Source: Rhodospirillaceae bacterium
GTDB lineage: Bacteria > Pseudomonadota > Alphaproteobacteria > Rhodospirillales > Rhodospirillaceae
Assembly: GCA_009694245.1 (NCBI GenBank)
Contig: SHVO01000007.1
Coordinates: 1 to 43,091 of the forward strand
DNA length: 43,091 bases
Direction of reading: 5' to 3'
Both the position numbers and the translations under genes were made by a program. The stretch's first letter is position 1. Every line of letters starts with the position of its first letter. The notes under the pieces are model-generated. The model saw only the letters and a list, made by a program, of their open reading frames with translations. It was not told the DNA's origin and made no database searches. Below are positions 32,848 through 42,805 of the stretch, piece after piece.

Positions 32848-33719
32848 TGGTAACCACGACTATGCATATCCAGTCCTTCTTTGACCCGGAGACCTTTACC
32901 GTCACCTATGTTGTCGCCGATATCGCGGCGAACGCCTGTATCGTGATTGACCCAGTGCTTGATTTTGAGTCGGGTTCGGGGCGCACATCGCACAAGTCCG
33001 CCGATGCCGTGATTGCTTACATGCGCGATCTGGGATTGCGGCTGGCTCTAATTCTGGAAACCCACGCCCATGCCGATCATCTCTCGGCGGGCGCGTACAT
33101 CCGTTCGGTGCTGGGCGGGAAAATCGGCATCGGTGCGCAGATCGTCGCCGTCCAGAAGATCTTTTCCAAGGTCTTCAACCTCAAGGATGGCTTTGTCGCG
33201 GACGGCAGGCAGTTCGATGCCCTGTTCAAACATGGCGACACTTTCACCATCGGCAAGCTGAAGGCAAGGGTGTTCCATACGCCGGGGCATACACCGGCCT
33301 GCCTGACCTATGTCATCGAGGACGCTGCATTCATTGGCGATACGCTATTCATGCCCGACTACGGCACCGCGCGGGCGGATTTCCCCGGGGGCGACGCGCG
33401 CACGCTCTACCGCTCTATCCGGCAAATCCTGTCGTTGCCGGACGATACGCGGCTCTTCACCTGCCATGACTATAAGGCACCGGGCCGGGATACCTTTGCT
33501 TGGGAATCGACCGTGCGCGAGCAACGGCAGAGAAATGTCCACGTGCACGCCGGTATCGGTGAGGATGAGTTTGCCGCCATGCGGACGGCGCGCGACAAGA
33601 CCCTCGGCACGCCTCACTTGATCCTGCCGTCGATCCAAGTGAACATCCGCGCCGGCGCATTGCCGCCGCCCGAGGGCAATGGCGTATCCTACCTCAAGCT
33701 TCCCATAAACGCGCTGTAG
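32847..33719 (+). CDS. MBL-fold hydrolase, persulfide dioxygenase-like (ETHE1/Blh type)
   Basis: The 290-residue metallo-beta-lactamase-fold protein has the metal motif [14 protein letters not shown] (about 72-85), [13 protein letters not shown] and [10 protein letters not shown]. The C-terminal [25 protein letters not shown] is characteristic of ETHE1/Blh-like persulfide dioxygenases rather than glyoxalase II. Such enzymes use one mononuclear iron to oxidise glutathione persulfide to sulfite. The Blh of sulfide-responsive bigR operons is of this kind, but no rhodanese or regulator is beside it here. It is coupled to folP by a one-base overlap. Its TAG stop codon starts a repeat (R4). Confidence 0.82.
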   Translation: MVTTTMHIQSFFDPETFTVTYVVADIAANACIVIDPVLDFESGSGRTSHKSADAVIAYMRDLGLRLALILETHAHADHLSAGAYIRSVLGGKIGIGAQIVAVQKIFSKVFNLKDGFVADGRQFDALFKHGDTFTIGKLKARVFHTPGHTPACLTYVIEDAAFIGDTLFMPDYGTARADFPGGDARTLYRSIRQILSLPDDTRLFTCHDYKAPGRDTFAWESTVREQRQRNVHVHAGIGEDEFAAMRTARDKTLGTPHLILPSIQVNIRAGALPPPEGNGVSYLKLPINAL

Positions 33720-33840
33720 AGCGTTTTCTCGGTTCGGCTAAAATGCGTCGCGCGGTGGCCCACCATGGCTTTGTCCCCGGCCGACGCAGGCAGTACTTGA
33801 TTCGGCGGGCACGAAGGCTCAAAACTGCTTTTCGAATCTG
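33717..33840 (+). repeat. Intergenic stem-loop repeat, copy R4 (short form)
   Basis: It begins TAGAGCGTTTTC, with the TAG being the stop codon of the MBL gene. The minimal hairpin is GCGTTTT with AAAATGC around a 12-nt loop. A further TTGATTCGG...TTTTCGAATC segment follows. It is diverged from R1 and R2; membership of the family is judged from the start sequence and fold. It fills the gap before glmM. Confidence 0.45.
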
Positions 33841-33856
33841 CCACCCTGGAGCCGCC

Positions 33857-35248
33857 ATGCAGGCCGTAAAATCATCGGGCGTACATTCCCCCGGCCGCAA
33901 GCTGTTCGGCACCGACGGCGTCAGGGGCCTTGCCAACAGCGAGCCCATGACCGCCGATACGGTCATGCGCTTAGGCATGGCCGCGGGCCGCCGCTTCACG
34001 CGCGGCGCGCACCGTCACACCGTCGTCATCGGCAAGGACACGCGTCTCTCGGGCTATATGCTTGAACCGTCGCTGACAGCGGGCTTCATCTCCGTCGGCA
34101 TGGATGTATTCCTGGTCGGGCCGATTCCTACGCCCGGCATCGCCATGCTCACACGCGCCATGCGCTGCGACCTCGGCGTCATGATTTCAGCTTCGCACAA
34201 TCCCTTCGAGCACAACGGCATAAAACTATTTGGTCCCGACGGCTACAAGCTGTCGGACGCGATTGAAGCGGAAATCGAGTCGATGATGAATGCAGGACTG
34301 ACCGATGCCCGGGCGGCGTCTCAGCATCTCGGCCGGACCAAGCGTCTGGAAGATGCCAGCGGACGCTATGTCGAGTACGCCAAGACCACGTTTCCACGCA
34401 GCCTGCGGCTGGATGGATTGAAGATCGTCGTCGATTGCGCCAATGGCGCGGCCTACAAGGTCGCGCCGACGGTGTTTTGGGAACTTGGCGCAGAAGTAAT
34501 CAAGGCCGGTGTCGAGCCCGATGGATTCAACATCAACCGTGATTGCGGATCTCTCTATCCTACGCGCATGAAGGAATTGGTCCTCAGCCACAAGGCGCAC
34601 CTCGGGCTGGCGCTCGATGGCGATGCCGACCGCGTGCTTTTTTGCGATGAACACGGGCAGATGGTCGATGGCGACCAGGTGCTCGCTCTCATCGCCGGTC
34701 ATTGGCAGCGAACGAGACAGTTGAATAGCGACGCGGTTGTCTCCACGGTCATGAGCAACCTTGGTCTCGAGCGCCACCTTCAGACTTTGAATCTCAAACT
34801 GATTCGAACCAAAGTTGGCGACCGTTACGTCATCGAGCGCATGCGCGAAGCGGGATATAACCTCGGCGGTGAACAGTCCGGCCACATCATCATCGGCCTA
34901 CACGCCACGACCGGCGACGGCATTATTGCAGCCTTGCAGGTTCTGGCCGCGCTGGTCGAAAGCGGTAAACCGGCCAGCGAGGCCTTGCGCCTGTTCAAGG
35001 CCGTGCCCCAGCTTCTGCTCAACGTGAAATTGGCGGCCGGGGTCGATGCCGATTCCGTGCTCGGGCTGGAAGCCGTGCGCAAAGCTATCGCCGTGGTAGA
35101 GAAACGGTTGAATGGCCGCGGACGCCTGGTTATCCGTAAGTCGGGCACCGAATCGCTCATCCGCATCATGGCCGAGGGCGACGATGCCAAGGAAGTGGAC
35201 AGCGTGGTCGCGGAGTTGGCGGCCGTGATTACGAAGGCTGCGGCTTAG
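33857..35248 (+). CDS. glmM: Phosphoglucosamine mutase
   Basis: This 463-residue alpha-D-phosphohexomutase interconverts glucosamine-6-phosphate and glucosamine-1-phosphate for peptidoglycan and LPS precursors. It has the N-terminal [10 protein letters not shown], the catalytic loop [18 protein letters not shown] with Ser113 as phosphoserine, the metal-binding DGDADRVLF, the sugar-binding [10 protein letters not shown] and the phosphate-binding [13 protein letters not shown] chose the ATG at 33857 because GGAG precedes it; the frame extends upstream to 33743 into the repeat. Four domains are complete. LysE follows after 10 nt. Confidence 0.95.
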   Translation: MQAVKSSGVHSPGRKLFGTDGVRGLANSEPMTADTVMRLGMAAGRRFTRGAHRHTVVIGKDTRLSGYMLEPSLTAGFISVGMDVFLVGPIPTPGIAMLTRAMRCDLGVMISASHNPFEHNGIKLFGPDGYKLSDAIEAEIESMMNAGLTDARAASQHLGRTKRLEDASGRYVEYAKTTFPRSLRLDGLKIVVDCANGAAYKVAPTVFWELGAEVIKAGVEPDGFNINRDCGSLYPTRMKELVLSHKAHLGLALDGDADRVLFCDEHGQMVDGDQVLALIAGHWQRTRQLNSDAVVSTVMSNLGLERHLQTLNLKLIRTKVGDRYVIERMREAGYNLGGEQSGHIIIGLHATTGDGIIAALQVLAALVESGKPASEALRLFKAVPQLLLNVKLAAGVDADSVLGLEAVRKAIAVVEKRLNGRGRLVIRKSGTESLIRIMAEGDDAKEVDSVVAELAAVITKAAA

Positions 35249-35258
35249 TGGTGGGCGA

Positions 35259-35873
35259 ATGACGGCATCAAATTTTCTCTTTTTTGCCGGTGTATACTTT
35301 GCTGCGGTTGCGTCTCCCGGTCCCGGGATTGCCCTTGTGGTTTCGCGGGCGCTGGGACGCGGTTTGATCGGCCTACCCTGGTTCCTTGCCGGATTTGTGC
35401 TCGGGGATATTGTGCTTATGACTATCGCAGTCTCTGGGCTGACGGTGATTGCCCATAATTTAGGCACGGCATTTCAGTTTGTTCGCGTGGCCGGCGCGCT
35501 TTACTTAATATGGATGGCCTGGAAAACTTGGCACGCCCCTGTGCGCGATATGGAGCTTCAGCCCACCTTCGTGCGCGAGCGACCGCTCGGCGCATTTTTA
35601 TCAAGTCTATCGCACACGCTGGGCAACCCGAAGGCCATCACTTTCTTTCTGTCCATAATGCCGCTTGCCGTTGATCTAAAGGCGATAGACGTCCGAGCTT
35701 TTGCCGGGTTGGTAGGAGTCGTCATTGTAGTTATGACGCCCACCCTGATTGCCTGGGCGGCCCCTGCAAATCGCGCGCGCCGGATATTTCGTTCCCAGAG
35801 CGCGCAGAAGCATCTAAATCGAGGCTCAGCTACGGTAATGGTTGGCGCGGCTGTCGCACTGGCCGCCAAATAG
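35259..35873 (+). CDS. LysE/RhtB-family exporter
   Basis: This 204-residue membrane protein has about six transmembrane helices and the family motif [18 protein letters not shown] near the N-terminus (about 18-36), and GNPKAITFF in the middle (about 120-128). LysE/RhtB proteins export amino acids or related metabolites; the substrate is unknown. Its codon use looks slightly less GC-rich than that of the neighbours glmM and thiD. It sits between two biosynthetic genes with no obvious link, so it may be a later insertion. Both junctions are tight (10 and 14 nt). Confidence 0.85.
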   Translation: MTASNFLFFAGVYFAAVASPGPGIALVVSRALGRGLIGLPWFLAGFVLGDIVLMTIAVSGLTVIAHNLGTAFQFVRVAGALYLIWMAWKTWHAPVRDMELQPTFVRERPLGAFLSSLSHTLGNPKAITFFLSIMPLAVDLKAIDVRAFAGLVGVVIVVMTPTLIAWAAPANRARRIFRSQSAQKHLNRGSATVMVGAAVALAAK

Positions 35874-35887
35874 AAACGCATGAACTT

Positions 35888-36697
35888 ATGGTAGGCCGCG
35901 TTCTTATCATCGCGGGATCGGATTCCGGCGGCGGCGCCGGTATCCAGGCCGACATCAAGACCGTCACCGCGCTCGGGGGCTACGCCATGACGGCGGTTAC
36001 CGCGGTCACCGCGCAGAATACGCAAGGTGTCCGCGCGATTCACGACGTGCCGGCCGAAGTCGTCGCCGGACAAATTGCCGCCGTGCTCGAAGACATCGGC
36101 GCCGACGTCGTCAAGACCGGGATGCTGTCGTCGGTCGCGATTATCGAGGCTGTCGGCGTGGCGTTGAAAGCCGCGGGGCCGGAATTGCCGCGCGTCGTCG
36201 ACCCAGTCATGCGCGCCAAGGGCGGCCACGCCTTGCTGGCCGAAGATGCAGCCCAGGCGTTGATCGCGCATCTGGTGCGCGGCGCGGCACTCATCACACC
36301 GAATCTGCCCGAGGCGGAGGTGCTGACTGGACGCAGGATCAAGACCGTTACCGATATGGAGGCGGCGGTATTGGATCTGCGCCGTCTCGGCGCGGCGGCG
36401 GTCTTGCTCAAGGGCGGCCACCTTGAAGGCGGTCGGGTGGTGGACCTGCTGATCACCGCCGACGACATCGTTCGATTCGAAGACAGCCGGATCGACAGTG
36501 CCGCGACGCACGGCACTGGCTGCACTTTGGCGTCGGCGGTAGCGGCCGGTCTTGCCGATAAGATGCCGTTGCGAGCGGCTGTCGAACGGGCGCGAGCCTA
36601 CGTGCGCAAGGCAATACTGACGGCGCCGGGACTTGGTAGGGGTCACGGGCCGCTCAACCACGGTCATACCGTCGGCCGCTTTGACTCCCGTCAATAA
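35888..36697 (+). CDS. thiD: Bifunctional hydroxymethylpyrimidine kinase / phosphomethylpyrimidine kinase
   Basis: This 269-residue ribokinase-fold enzyme phosphorylates HMP and then HMP-P to give HMP-PP, the substrate of ThiE. Features are [19 protein letters not shown] (about 7-25), [46 protein letters not shown] and the anion hole/catalytic [17 protein letters not shown] (about 211-227). The start ATG at 35888 has a poor ribosome-binding site. A long open frame lies antisense to it, but thiD is clearly the gene. Confidence 0.93.
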   Translation: MVGRVLIIAGSDSGGGAGIQADIKTVTALGGYAMTAVTAVTAQNTQGVRAIHDVPAEVVAGQIAAVLEDIGADVVKTGMLSSVAIIEAVGVALKAAGPELPRVVDPVMRAKGGHALLAEDAAQALIAHLVRGAALITPNLPEAEVLTGRRIKTVTDMEAAVLDLRRLGAAAVLLKGGHLEGGRVVDLLITADDIVRFEDSRIDSAATHGTGCTLASAVAAGLADKMPLRAAVERARAYVRKAILTAPGLGRGHGPLNHGHTVGRFDSRQ

Positions 36698-36747
36698 CGC
36701 CTGCGAATCGTGGAATTCCGCGCGTATCAGCCATGCCGATAGCGCAA

Positions 36748-36776
36748 TTGACGGCCTCGGGCCCGGTTCCTAAACT
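36748..36776 (+). promoter_or_regulatory. Sigma70-type promoter of serC
   Basis: TTGACG (36748-36753), 17 nt, TAAACT (36771-36776). The transcript would begin near 36783, leaving a leader of about 80 nt before the serC ATG. A GC-rich inverted repeat (CTCGG...CCGAG, about 36756-36803) overlaps the promoter. Confidence 0.5.
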
Positions 36777-36861
36777 CCGCCCCCTTCCGGCCGAGTCTCA
36801 CGCCATTTTTGTTGAAAATCCGGTCGGATCTGCTGTGACTTCGCAAAGGAACGACCACTTC

Positions 36862-38034
36862 ATGACTATGTCTGCCAATCCCAAACCTTCGCTACGCCCG
36901 GCGTGTAACCAGTTCTCATCCGGTCCCTGCGCCAAGCGTCCGGGGTGGACGCTCGACGCCCTCAAGAATGCGTTGGTCGGCCGTTCCCACCGCGCGAAGC
37001 CAGCCAAGGCCCGCATCAAAGCGGTAATCGACAAGACCCGCGCGGTCCTCGGCGTGCCCGCGGATTATAAAATCGCCATCGTCCCGGCGTCCGACACGGG
37101 CGCCGTCGAGATGATGCTGTGGCATACCTTGGGCGGCCGTCCGGTGGACATGTTGGCCTGGGAAAGCTTCGGCGAGGGTTGGGTCACAGATGTTGTCAAA
37201 CAGCTCAAATTGAAGGATGCCCGTGTCTTAAAGGCCGACTACGGCAAGTTGCCCGACCTGACGCTGGTCAATTTCGACCACGACGTCGTTTTCACCTGGA
37301 ACGGCACCACTTCGGGCGTGCGGGTGCCCAATGGCAACTGGATTTCAGCCGACCGCAAAGGCCTGACCATCTGTGATGCCACGTCGGCGGTCTTCGCTAT
37401 GGAGATGCCATGGGACAAACTCGACGTCGTCACCTATTCCTGGCAGAAGGTCCTGGGCGGCGAAGCTCAGCACGGAATGCTGATTATCTCGCCGCGCGCC
37501 GTTGCCCGTCTGGAGAGCTACATGCCGCCGTGGCCTCTGCCCAAAATCTTCCGCCTGACCAAAGGCGGGAAGCTTGAGAACGGAATCTTTGAAGGCGATA
37601 CCATCAACACCGTTTCGATGCTTTGCGTGGAAGATGCCGTGGACGGCCTCAATTGGGCCGAAAGCGTAGGCGGGTTAAAGGGCCTCATCGCCCGGTCCGA
37701 AGCCAACCTGAAAGTGCTCGCCGATTGGGTGGCCAAGAAGAATTGGATCGACTTTCTGGCCGAGTCGCCTGAGTTTCGCTCCTGCACCTCGATCTGCCTG
37801 ACCATAACCGCCGACTGGTTCACAAAGCTCGCGCCGGAAAAGCAAGCCGCGGCCGCCAAGAAAATGGTCGGCCTGTTAGAAGCCGAAGGCGTCGCGCTCG
37901 ACGTCGGCGCCTACCGCGACGCGCCTCCCGGCTTGCGCATATGGGGTGGCGCCACGGTGGAGACCGCCGACATCGAGAAATTGCTGCCCTGGCTCGAATG
38001 GGCCCATGGTGAAGTCCAAGGCAGCCCGGCTTAA
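36862..38034 (+). CDS. serC: Phosphoserine aminotransferase
   Basis: This 390-residue PLP-dependent class V aminotransferase makes 3-phosphoserine from 3-phosphohydroxypyruvate. Key parts are [15 protein letters not shown] at the N-terminus, [27 protein letters not shown] and [16 protein letters not shown] with the Schiff-base lysine (about 195). It resembles the long TIGR01365 subtype common in alphaproteobacteria and archaea. The ATG at 36862 follows AAAGGA; a second ATG two codons later (36868) is also possible. The frame upstream to 36733 includes the promoter. serA follows after 23 nt. Confidence 0.94.
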   Translation: MTMSANPKPSLRPACNQFSSGPCAKRPGWTLDALKNALVGRSHRAKPAKARIKAVIDKTRAVLGVPADYKIAIVPASDTGAVEMMLWHTLGGRPVDMLAWESFGEGWVTDVVKQLKLKDARVLKADYGKLPDLTLVNFDHDVVFTWNGTTSGVRVPNGNWISADRKGLTICDATSAVFAMEMPWDKLDVVTYSWQKVLGGEAQHGMLIISPRAVARLESYMPPWPLPKIFRLTKGGKLENGIFEGDTINTVSMLCVEDAVDGLNWAESVGGLKGLIARSEANLKVLADWVAKKNWIDFLAESPEFRSCTSICLTITADWFTKLAPEKQAAAAKKMVGLLEAEGVALDVGAYRDAPPGLRIWGGATVETADIEKLLPWLEWAHGEVQGSPA

Positions 38035-38057
38035 ACCGGAATAAGGGGAAGATCATA

Positions 38058-39641
38058 ATGGCTAAGCCGAGAGTTCTAATCAGCGACAAATTGAGCGCGG
38101 CAGCGGTGGAGATATTCAAAAATCGCGGAATTGACGTTGACGTCAAGACCAGCCTCACGCCCGCCGAACTGCTGGCCATCATCAAGGACTACGACGGCCT
38201 CGCTATTCGTTCGAATACCAAGGTGACCGCCGCTGTTCTCGCCGCTGCGCCGAATCTGAAAGTCGTAGGACGCGCCGGCATCGGCGTTGATAACGTCGAC
38301 GTCGAAGCGGCGACCGCGCGCGGCGTTGTCGTGATGAACACGCCCTTCGGCAACGCCATCACCACCGCCGAACATGCCATATCGATGATGATGGCCTTGG
38401 CGCGCGATATTCCAGCGGCCAACGCCTCGACCCACAGCGGCAAGTGGGAAAAATCGAGATTTATGGGTGTCGAACTCTACGGCAAGACCCTCGGCGTCAT
38501 CGGCTGCGGAAACATCGGCTCGATCGTCGCCGACCGCGCACTTGGGCTGAAGATGAAGGTCCTGGCCTACGATCCTTACCTCTCCGGGGAAAGGGCGCGT
38601 GACCTGGGCGTCGAGAAGGCCGAGCTCCACACCATTTTCGCCCGGGCTGATTTCATCACCTTGCACACACCGCTGACAGAACACACGCGCGGGATCATTG
38701 GCGCAAAATCCATCGCAAAAATGAAAAAAGGCGTGCGAATTATCAATTGCGCCCGTGGCGGCCTTGTCGTGGAAGCTGACCTGAAGGTTGCGATTGAAGG
38801 CGGGCAGGTGGCAGGCGCCGCGCTTGACGTCTTCGAGGAAGAGCCCGCCAAGAGCAATCCGCTATTTGGCATGGCTCGGGTGGTCTGCACGCCGCATCTC
38901 GGCGCCTCGACGAACGAGGCGCAGGAGAATGTTGCGCTGCAGATAGCCGAGCAGATTTCCGACTATCTCTTGTCGGGCGCGGTCACCAATGCCCTCAACA
39001 TGGCGTCGGTATCGGCCGAAGATGCTCCCAAGTTGAGACCCTATATGCGCCTCGCCGAGGAACTCGGAAGTTTCGCCGGCCAGCTGGTGCAGGCGGGCTT
39101 GAAAGCCGTGACGGTTGAATATTCCGGTCATGTGGCAGAACTCAATACCCGTCCGCTGACGTCGATCTTGCTTGAGGGGCTGCTGAGCCCGTTGATGGAA
39201 AGCGTCAATATGGTCAACGCGCCCACGATCGCCCGCGAGCGCGACATCAAAGTGACCGAAGTCAAGCGCGACCAGAACGACTTCTATCAATCGCTTATCG
39301 CCCTCACAGTGGTTACCGATCGCGGAACAGCAAGTGTCTCGGGCACTTTGTTCGGCGCCAGCCTACCGCGCCTCGTGGACATCGATTCGATCCATATCGA
39401 GGCCGAAATCGGCCCGCATATGCTATATGTAACCAATACCGATAAGCCGGGGTTCATTGGCGCGCTGGGCAGCACGCTCGGCGAAGCAGGGATCAACATC
39501 GCGTCGTTCCATCTCGGGCGCGCCAAGAGTGGGGGCGACGCCATAGCATTACTGCAACTCGACCAGGCCGTGAACGAGACGCTGTTGGCCAAGGTCAAGG
39601 CCCTGCCTCACGTCAAACTCGCGCAGAGCTTGGCCTTTTAA
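38058..39641 (+). CDS. serA: D-3-phosphoglycerate dehydrogenase
   Basis: The 527-residue type-1 PHGDH catalyses the first step of serine synthesis. It has the catalytic D-2-hydroxyacid dehydrogenase domain, the NAD-binding motif GVIGCGNIGSIVADRA (about 147-162), the arginine in NCARGGLV, and the catalytic His in TPHLGAST. An allosteric substrate-binding domain follows (about 320-450), then a C-terminal ACT domain (about 455-527, LYVTNTDKPGFIGALGSTLGEAGINI). The ACT domain predicts serine feedback control. The ribosome-binding site is AAGGGGA. It is co-transcribed with serC. Confidence 0.96.
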   Translation: MAKPRVLISDKLSAAAVEIFKNRGIDVDVKTSLTPAELLAIIKDYDGLAIRSNTKVTAAVLAAAPNLKVVGRAGIGVDNVDVEAATARGVVVMNTPFGNAITTAEHAISMMMALARDIPAANASTHSGKWEKSRFMGVELYGKTLGVIGCGNIGSIVADRALGLKMKVLAYDPYLSGERARDLGVEKAELHTIFARADFITLHTPLTEHTRGIIGAKSIAKMKKGVRIINCARGGLVVEADLKVAIEGGQVAGAALDVFEEEPAKSNPLFGMARVVCTPHLGASTNEAQENVALQIAEQISDYLLSGAVTNALNMASVSAEDAPKLRPYMRLAEELGSFAGQLVQAGLKAVTVEYSGHVAELNTRPLTSILLEGLLSPLMESVNMVNAPTIARERDIKVTEVKRDQNDFYQSLIALTVVTDRGTASVSGTLFGASLPRLVDIDSIHIEAEIGPHMLYVTNTDKPGFIGALGSTLGEAGINIASFHLGRAKSGGDAIALLQLDQAVNETLLAKVKALPHVKLAQSLAF

Positions 39642-39743
39642 CGCATCCCGGTCTTGGCAGCGCTGGCATGGAAGGCGCAAGGCATTTAGGATAATATTCT
39701 GCAATGGCTAGCCGACCCGCGCTGTGCCGAGGAAGACCTGACG

Positions 39744-40022
39744 GTGGACCTTGCCAGAGTCCGCGCAACGATGCGCATGCGGCTTGGCGTCGTGGCGGGT
39801 ATTTTCCTCGTCGGACTTTACCGTACAAATTTCAAGACAGACTCCGGCGCCGACACAATTACGGTCGCCCACAGCATTCTGTCTGCGGCCCTGCCGGTCC
39901 TTGGATTAGCGGCGGCGGGCTCGTTGATCGTCTTTGCGCTTGCCTGGCGAGAAACGAAGCGGCCGCACAATCTCTTTGAATCAAAACAATTCCGGATACC
40001 CACCCGCACGAAGCGGCAGTGA
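39744..40022 (+). CDS. Hypothetical small membrane protein
   Basis: This is an open frame of 92 codons that I do not recognise. It encodes two likely transmembrane helices, about 12-25 (RLGVVAGIFLVGLY) and about 45-68 (LSAALPVLGLAAAGSLIVFALAW), and a basic tail. A GTG start at 39744 has GAGGAA 9 nt upstream. In-frame codons continue upstream to 39690 and look coding (LQWLADPRCAEEDLTVDL), without a standard start codon. It sits between serA and purA, where many alphaproteobacteria have hisZ. It could be a real small gene or a decayed one. Confidence 0.4.
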   Translation: MDLARVRATMRMRLGVVAGIFLVGLYRTNFKTDSGADTITVAHSILSAALPVLGLAAAGSLIVFALAWRETKRPHNLFESKQFRIPTRTKRQ

Positions 40023-40071
40023 AATGCCGGGAACTGCTTGATCAACCACAGGAATTGAGGACTGGTCACTC

Positions 40072-40100
40072 TTGTTCCCGGGCGGCCGGGAGCGTATAAA
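40072..40100 (+). promoter_or_regulatory. Sigma70-type promoter of purA
   Basis: TTGTTC (40072-40077), 17 nt, TATAAA (40095-40100). The transcript would start near 40107, giving a leader of about 100 nt. The rest of the 40023-40206 gap shows nothing else I can support. Confidence 0.5.
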
Positions 40101-40206
40101 CGCCCGTTTGCATTTCCCGAAGTATTCACCCGACAGGCGCCGTTCTTGCGCACGAGATTCGGTGAAAGAGACCTCGCCAACGTGATGATCAAGGACAACG
40201 AATAAG

Positions 40207-41496
40207 ATGGGTAATGTAACGGTCGTCGGCGCGCAGTGGGGTGACGAGGGTAAAGGCAAGATCGTCGACTGGTTGTCGGAACGTGCCGACATGGTGGTGC
40301 GCTTTCAGGGTGGCCATAACGCCGGACATACTCTGGTCGTCGGCACTCAAACTTACAAACTTTCGCTTCTGCCGTCCGGCGTTGTGCGCCGCAAGCCGTC
40401 AATTATCGGCAACGGTGTCGTGGTGGATCCTTGGGCACTGCTGGATGAAATCAAGCGCTTGGGTGAGCAGGGCGTGACGGTTACGCCTGCCATTCTGAAG
40501 CTTGCCGACAATGCCGCGCTAATCTTGCCCTTACATCGTCGGCTCGACCAAGCGCGCGAGACGGCGGCAGGCTCGGGCCAAATCGGCACGACGGGTCGCG
40601 GCATTGGCCCAGCCTATGAAGACAAAGTGGCGCGGCGCGCGCTGAGAGTTTGCGACCTGTCTGACGATGCCACGATCGCTTATAAGGTGGAGCGTTTGCT
40701 CGCCCACCACAACGCTATGTGGCGCGGTTTGGGCCAAGCCGAAGTTGACGGGGCAGAACTTATTGCGCGGATCAAGGACGTTGCCCCAATGATTCTTCCC
40801 TACGCCGCGCCGGTGTGGGAGATCATGTCCGACGCGCGGCGTGATCGCTTGCGCATCCTCTTTGAAGGCGCTCAGGGCGCCATGCTCGACGTCGATCACG
40901 GCACCTATCCATATGTGACATCGTCCAACACCGTTTCGGGTCAAGCAGCCGCCGGTTCAGGAATCGGCCCCGGCGCCATCGGCTATGTGCTGGGGATCAC
41001 CAAAGCCTATACCACCCGCGTCGGCGCCGGGCCGTTCCCCACCGAGCTGACCGACGCCATCGGCCAACAGCTTGGCGAACGCGGTCATGAATTCGGAACC
41101 GTGACAGGGCGCAAACGCCGCTGTGGCTGGTTTGACGCGGTTATGGTGCGCCAGGCTCTTCGCGTTGGCGGCATCACCGGCATCGCGCTGACCAAACTCG
41201 ACGTGCTTGATACTTTGACCGAGATTAAGGTGTGCGTCGGTTATGATCTTCATGGGGCGCGCATCAACCGTTTTCCTTCGGCCATGGTCGAGCAGGCAGC
41301 GGTCAAGCCGGTATTCGAGACCATGACCGGGTGGAATTCGTCAACCCGCGGCGCGCGCAGTTGGGCGCAACTCCCCGCCGAGGCCATCAAGTACATCCGG
41401 AGGATTGAGGAGCTGATCGAAGCCCCGGTGGCGCTCTTGTCAACCAGTCCCGAGCGCGACGACACAATCCTAGTGCGCGATCCCTTCGCGGATTAG
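40207..41496 (+). CDS. purA: Adenylosuccinate synthetase
   Basis: This 429-residue enzyme converts IMP, aspartate and GTP to adenylosuccinate, the first committed step to AMP. The GTP-binding P-loop signature [14 protein letters not shown] (about 8-21) and the catalytic HNAGHT are present, together with [36 protein letters not shown] and [14 protein letters not shown]. The ATG at 40207 gives [15 protein letters not shown], the usual start. It is complete. The SulP gene begins 22 nt downstream and may be co-transcribed. Confidence 0.96.
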   Translation: MGNVTVVGAQWGDEGKGKIVDWLSERADMVVRFQGGHNAGHTLVVGTQTYKLSLLPSGVVRRKPSIIGNGVVVDPWALLDEIKRLGEQGVTVTPAILKLADNAALILPLHRRLDQARETAAGSGQIGTTGRGIGPAYEDKVARRALRVCDLSDDATIAYKVERLLAHHNAMWRGLGQAEVDGAELIARIKDVAPMILPYAAPVWEIMSDARRDRLRILFEGAQGAMLDVDHGTYPYVTSSNTVSGQAAAGSGIGPGAIGYVLGITKAYTTRVGAGPFPTELTDAIGQQLGERGHEFGTVTGRKRRCGWFDAVMVRQALRVGGITGIALTKLDVLDTLTEIKVCVGYDLHGARINRFPSAMVEQAAVKPVFETMTGWNSSTRGARSWAQLPAEAIKYIRRIEELIEAPVALLSTSPERDDTILVRDPFAD

Positions 41497-41518
41497 AAGC
41501 ACTAGTACGGGGTAAGCA

Positions 41519-42805
41519 ATGACGCCGGAGTTACCTCAGTCCCCAACGGCCCCGCCGCCGGCTTGGCATCTCTATGTGCCCAAACTCATCACGAGCTTGC
41601 GTGAAGGCTATGGCTTGGCGGATTTTCGCGCCGACGCTGTTTCGGGCCTTACCGTCGCCATCATTGCCTTGCCGCTGGCGATGGCGCTTGGCATCGCTTC
41701 GGGCACGACACCCGAGAAAGGACTGGTTACCGCGGTCGTCGCCGGATTTCTGATTTCGGCGCTGGGCGGCAGCCGCGTGCAGATCGGCGGACCGACCGGA
41801 GCCTTTGTCGTCGTCGTCTTCAATGTCATTCAGGCGCACGGCTACGAAGGCTTGATCGTGGCAACGCTTATGGCAGGAATAATGCTAATCGTCGCGGGCC
41901 TCGCGCGGCTCGGTACCTGGATCAAGTACATTCCAACACCGGCAGTAACGGGCTTTACCTTTGGAATCGCGGTACTCATTTTCTCCAGTCAGGTCGCGGA
42001 TCTGTTCGGCTTGCATCTCGCCAGCGCTCCGGCGGACTTCATTCCCAAATGGGAGTCTTACTGGCGTGCGCGTGAAACCATTAGCCTCAACGCGACGGCA
42101 ATGGGCCTGAGCATTCTCGCGCTGCTGATTTTGCAGCGCCGCTATGCGCCGCGCTGGCCCGGGTTTCTGATTGCCGTCGTCGGTGCCTCACTTGCCGCTG
42201 CCGCCCTTCAGTTGCCTCTCGATACGATTGGCAGCCGCTTCGGAGAAATCCCGCGCGCCTTGCCAACGCCCTCGCTGCCGGACCTCTCGCTCTACGGCTT
42301 GGTCGATCTTTTTCCCAGCGCGTTCACGATCGCTTTTCTCGCCGGTTTTGAGTCTCTTCTTTCGGCGGTGATTGCCGATGGCATGACCGGAAGGCGTCAT
42401 CGCTCCAACTGTGAACTGGTAGCGCAAGGCGTTGCCAATATCGCCTCGGCCTTGTTCGGCGGGATGCCAGCGACCGGAGCCATCGCCCGCACCGCGACAA
42501 ACATTCGGGCTGGCGCGCGCACGCCTGTATCTGGCATCCTTCACGCTGTTTTTCTGCTGATCTTTATGCTGTTGCTCGCTCCGCTTGCCGGCTATGTGCC
42601 GCTGGCGAGCCTTGCGGCCGTTCTGGTGATGGTGGCGTTGAACATGAGCGAGGCTGAGCGTTTTGCCGATCTTTTTGCAGCGCCCCTTGGTGATAGGTTA
42701 GTGTTGGTTACGACGTTCGGCTTGACGGTGCTGGTGGATTTGACGGTTGCCATTCAGGTGGGCGTCGTGCTGGCTTCGGTACTGTCTTTTCGTAAAAAGC
42801 TCTAG
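41519..42805 (+). CDS. SulP/SLC26-family anion transporter lacking a STAS domain
   Basis: The 428-residue membrane protein has roughly 10-12 transmembrane segments. It shows the SulP signature [24 protein letters not shown] (about 40-63), [10 protein letters not shown], and the conserved core [37 protein letters not shown]. Substrates in this family include sulfate, bicarbonate and dicarboxylates; which one applies here cannot be told. Most SulP proteins continue into a cytoplasmic STAS domain, but this one ends at FRKKL right after the last helix. The stop codon overlaps that of the convergent pseudouridine synthase gene by three bases (CTAG). Confidence 0.88.
   Translation: MTPELPQSPTAPPPAWHLYVPKLITSLREGYGLADFRADAVSGLTVAIIALPLAMALGIASGTTPEKGLVTAVVAGFLISALGGSRVQIGGPTGAFVVVVFNVIQAHGYEGLIVATLMAGIMLIVAGLARLGTWIKYIPTPAVTGFTFGIAVLIFSSQVADLFGLHLASAPADFIPKWESYWRARETISLNATAMGLSILALLILQRRYAPRWPGFLIAVVGASLAAAALQLPLDTIGSRFGEIPRALPTPSLPDLSLYGLVDLFPSAFTIAFLAGFESLLSAVIADGMTGRRHRSNCELVAQGVANIASALFGGMPATGAIARTATNIRAGARTPVSGILHAVFLLIFMLLLAPLAGYVPLASLAAVLVMVALNMSEAERFADLFAAPLGDRLVLVTTFGLTVLVDLTVAIQVGVVLASVLSFRKKL

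Noticed and set aside
35558-36694. 378-codon open frame on the minus strand
   Set aside because: It is antisense to thiD and the end of the LysE gene; both are supported by clear motifs.
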